64,000 bases of DNA from Crocodylus rhombifer (Eukaryota > Chordata > Crocodylia > Crocodylidae), in NCBI GenBank assembly GCA_038503035.1, contig JAVSML010024609.1, positions 973,656-1,037,655 of the forward strand. The letters run 5' to 3'. The notes beneath the pieces were generated by a model. That model was given only the letters and a program-made list of their open reading frames with translations. It was not told where the DNA came from and did no database searches. Positions 61,311 through 64,000 of the stretch are shown here, piece by piece. The position numbers were made by a program, and so were the translations under genes. Every line of letters begins with the position of its first letter. The first letter of the stretch is position 1.

Positions 61311-63015
61311 TTAAACGAAACTCTTCACATGTGAAAAGCTAAACATGTGCCAGTGCCTCTGCAAGATCAGAGCCCTAATCTTTAAGACCAGTACTTTGCA
61401 GTGACCCAGGCAACCTACAAGCAAAATGTGTTTGAATAAGGATCCCCAGTTTTGATCCATATAAAAGAGGAGGGCAAGTAAAATTGCTGAGGATTTTGGC
61501 ACTTTGACAAATCCATTAGTCTTATGTAAATTCAACTGTTTTCAAATAATGAGACTGTGGAAGATTATTTTAAGGAAAAGTTCATGGAAGACTGACAACA
61601 GTGACAACAAGGAAGTTGTGGGCCTTACCTGATGGCTTCATGCTTCTCCTCTCCCTGGGAGAAATACGACTTTTTAGGAGGATGTAGAATGAATGACTCC
61701 ATAGATTTTTTTTCCAGATTTATTGAAGCGTCTTCATCTGAATAAAAAAAATCTATATGAAACTGCTATTGTGATATCCTGAAGCTACTGTCATGAAGGC
61801 CCAAGGTCATAAGAAGACAAGTTTTCTCAAAATGAAAGCTAGACCATTTTCAAAAGAAGATTATCCTCTTTCTTTTCTGACACCCTTCTCTGTGCTGAAA
61901 ATAATACCTTCTACTAATGAGACCATCTTTATAATGGAATAATATAAGGATAATAGGATCTGGACTTTAATATGTTATTTACATAAACAGGACCCAGTAA
62001 GATTACCCTGATGAGCCATCTCTCCAGGAAGCTGACAGCACATACATCAGAATAATTTCTGCACAGCAACAAGCACAGATTCTGTGCATAATGTGGCAGG
62101 TTTGGTTTTGTTCTGCTTTGTTTTGTTCCTTTTCTCTTCCTGCCAGCTGCTATCAAAACTAATCTACTCATATTGGAAATATAAAAATGAAGATGTTGTA
62201 GGTAATAACACTTCTGCCTTGTGAAATCAGCCGTAAAGGCAGACTGTGGAATGTCACTCTTTGTATCACTCCATGAGAAACTGAATTGGTTACACACCCT
62301 GCATTCACTAGCCTGGGGTCCAAAGAAGTCTTCTGTATTTAAAGCTCCTCATGTGAAGCCAGGATATAATAGAGAAAGAGATAGGAAATGGCAAAATCAA
62401 ATAGCAACTCCATGAAACAGAATAGCATTGTGGTTGGTAGCTGGGGGCTGGGTATTTTATACCACATCTCAGGGTGTCTTTTTTTTCCACACTGAGAACC
62501 AGCCATTATTAAAAAGTAGACATGTAATTTCTCTACAGAGTATTAATGCAAGCTGTCTCTTATGGCCTGCAAATATTCTTTTTATGTGTGGATAAAAATG
62601 GCACTAGCAAAAGAATGCATGCTTTCTTAGTGTAACTTTTCCTGCTGAAGAAAGACATAGCAAATCAAACAGACTCACTAGCAGACTCACTAGAGAATGA
62701 ATCATTTCTTACTGGAATGTACATTTGAATGACTTCAAGCCCCTCATGAGGCAAGCCATTTACTGTTACACAGCCATGTACAAAAATGGTTCCCTTGAGT
62801 GGTCATCAGCACATGTCCTAAAACATATCAGCTTAATAGACAGTTTGCCAGATTAATGATTTCTGATTATCTCCATTGCTAACACTCTGCTTACAGCACC
62901 AGTCCAAGATGGAGATTTAAAGGCAACAGTGGAGCTACAGTGCAGGTTGCACTCAAAACAGTGTACACAAAATGAAATGAAAATTGTAACTTGATACGTA
63001 GTAGTCCAACAGGAA
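61311..63015. other. Intergenic DNA, no recognised feature
   Basis: AT-rich anonymous sequence with no recognised repeat or gene. Confidence 0.5.
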
Positions 63016-63290
63016 AACATGGAGTGGAACAGGAGTGGGCAAAACACGGCCTGCAGGCAAGAGGCGGTCCACCAGGCCATTCTATCTGGTCTTTGGGGCC
63101 CCCTCCAAAAAACAATTATTACTGGCAGGAAACGGGCTTTTAGAGGTCATGTAACATCAGACCGGGCAGACTCTATGCTTCCACCTCCATGGGGCTCCCA
63201 GCATTCCAGCTGGGAGGCCCATATGGAGGCACTGAGCATGATGGCACATGACTGGACAGCTGGTGAGTAGGGAGGAGAGCAGCGTTCCTT
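63016..63290. mobile_element. Probable dispersed hAT-type repeat fragment
   Basis: The start GGAACAGGAGTGGGCAAAAC followed by ACGGCCTGCAGGCAAGAGG has the look of non-autonomous hAT repeats with GTGGGCAA-type ends. It contains a copy of the motif found at 44235-44505 (GGCAGACTCTATGCTTCCAC). The right end is unclear and runs into a CR1. Confidence 0.4.
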
Positions 63291-63339
63291 CTAAGCTGTG
63301 TGGTGTGCATGGCCTCTCAGCCCAGTGCAATGGGCAGCA

Positions 63340-64000
63340 CAGTTGAGGGACAAGATGAACAGCTCTCCGTGGTGAAAGAACAGGTTAGGGACTATCTATA
63401 AAAGCTAGACATGTACAAGTCCATGGGGCCTGATGGGATGCACCGAAGGATCCTGAGGGAGTTGGCTGATGTGACTGCAGAACTGCTGGCCATTATCTTT
63501 GAAAACTCTTGTTGATCTGAGGAGGACCTGGACAACTGGAAAAGGGCAAATATAGTGCCCATCTTTAAGAAAGGGAAGGAGGATCCAGGGAACTACAGAC
63601 CATTCAGCCTTTCCTTACTCCCTAGAAAAAATCAGTGAGCAGTTCTTCAAAAATCCATTTCTAAGCACTTGGAGAAGAAGATGATTAGGAACAGTCAGCA
63701 TGGATTCAGCAAGGACCAGTCATACCTGACCAACCTGGTTGCCTTCTATAATAAGATAACTGGCTCTTAGGGTGTGAGGAAAGCAGTGGAAATAATATAC
63801 CTTGAGTTTAGCAAGGCTTTTGATACTATTTCCCACAGCATTCTTACAAGCAAGCGGAGGAAGTATGTGTTGGATTAATGGACTGTAAGGTAGATAGAAA
63901 GATGCTGGGTTGTCAGGCTCAATGGGTAGTAATGAATGGCTCAGTGTCTAGTTGACAGGCAGTATCAACTGGTGTGCCCCCAGGGGTCAGTCTTGGGGCC
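63340..64000 (+). pseudogene. CR1 LINE ORF2 fragment, plus strand (copy D, runs off window)
   Basis: Translation gives the start of a CR1 reverse transcriptase: [20 protein letters not shown], then IVPIFKKGKEDPGNYRPFSL, SQHGFSKDQSYLTNLVAFYN, YLEFSKAFDTISHSIL. At the very end it reaches the GVPPGVSLGA-like equivalent of the GVPQGSVLG motif. Several in-frame stops (for example after IIFENSC and after NKITGS) and frameshifts show it is dead. It differs clearly from copies A-C, so it belongs to an older or different CR1 subfamily. It continues beyond the window. Confidence 0.88.

Noticed and set aside
37301..64000. First exon or promoter of HGF, expected downstream by mammalian synteny
   Set aside because: No HGF coding block was recognised. 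In mammals, as I recall, the gap is far longer than the 27 kb available here.
1..64000. tRNA, rRNA, CRISPR or prokaryote-type operon
   Set aside because: No cloverleaf with A/B boxes, no rRNA blocks and no regularly spaced repeats were seen; the window is clearly vertebrate intron and intergenic DNA.

Overview
This is vertebrate nuclear DNA: long AT-rich introns, GT-AG exons, microsatellites and abundant interspersed repeats. CR1-type LINEs whose 3' tails carry a repeated CATAGTTT unit, together with hAT-like fold-back elements and short inverted-repeat elements, point to a reptile, most likely a crocodilian, with a turtle as the alternative. That assignment rests on recognising repeat style, not on a search.

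One protein gene is visible, on the + strand: the 3' part of a voltage-gated calcium channel alpha2/delta-1 subunit gene (CACNA2D1). Fourteen coding exons between 4935 and 32751 join in frame to about 407 residues. They cover the C-terminal extracellular part of alpha2, the alpha2/delta processing point (beginning of the exon at 16433), all of delta, and a hydrophobic C-terminus typical of a GPI-anchored alpha2/delta protein. The VWA/MIDAS half of the protein lies upstream of the window. A 3'UTR of about 4.5 kb probably ends at an AATAAA at 37273. By eye the protein differs more from remembered mammalian alpha2/delta-1 than I would expect for a simple orthologue. The join between the exons at 18364 and 22267/22269 has two in-frame splice solutions, and the longer one has the better splice sites.

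Layout: 1-3262 holds two CR1 copies on the minus strand, in the intron upstream of the first exon. 4935-32751 holds exons and introns, with a third CR1 (19208-20273), a small hAT remnant (12272-12524) and several short inverted-repeat elements. 32752-37300 is 3'UTR. 37300-64000 is intergenic as far as I can see, with no recognisable gene, and is dominated by transposon remains. The most structured part is 39.1-47.6 kb. It contains two inverted copies of an unclassified fold-back unit, one with a CpG-rich pogo/Tigger-like insert. It also contains a three-level nest (fold-back unit inside a hAT-like palindromic element inside a short-TIR element) and a second intact palindromic hAT-like element with a perfect 8-bp target duplication. 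A 1.47-kb TIR element (59837-61310), a composite of direct and inverted repeats (54282-56231) and a fourth CR1 on the plus strand (63340 to the window end) complete the picture.

I found no tRNA, rRNA, CRISPR or other gene system. The undescribed-looking material is the fold-back element family and its nesting, and the possible divergent alpha2/delta paralogue.
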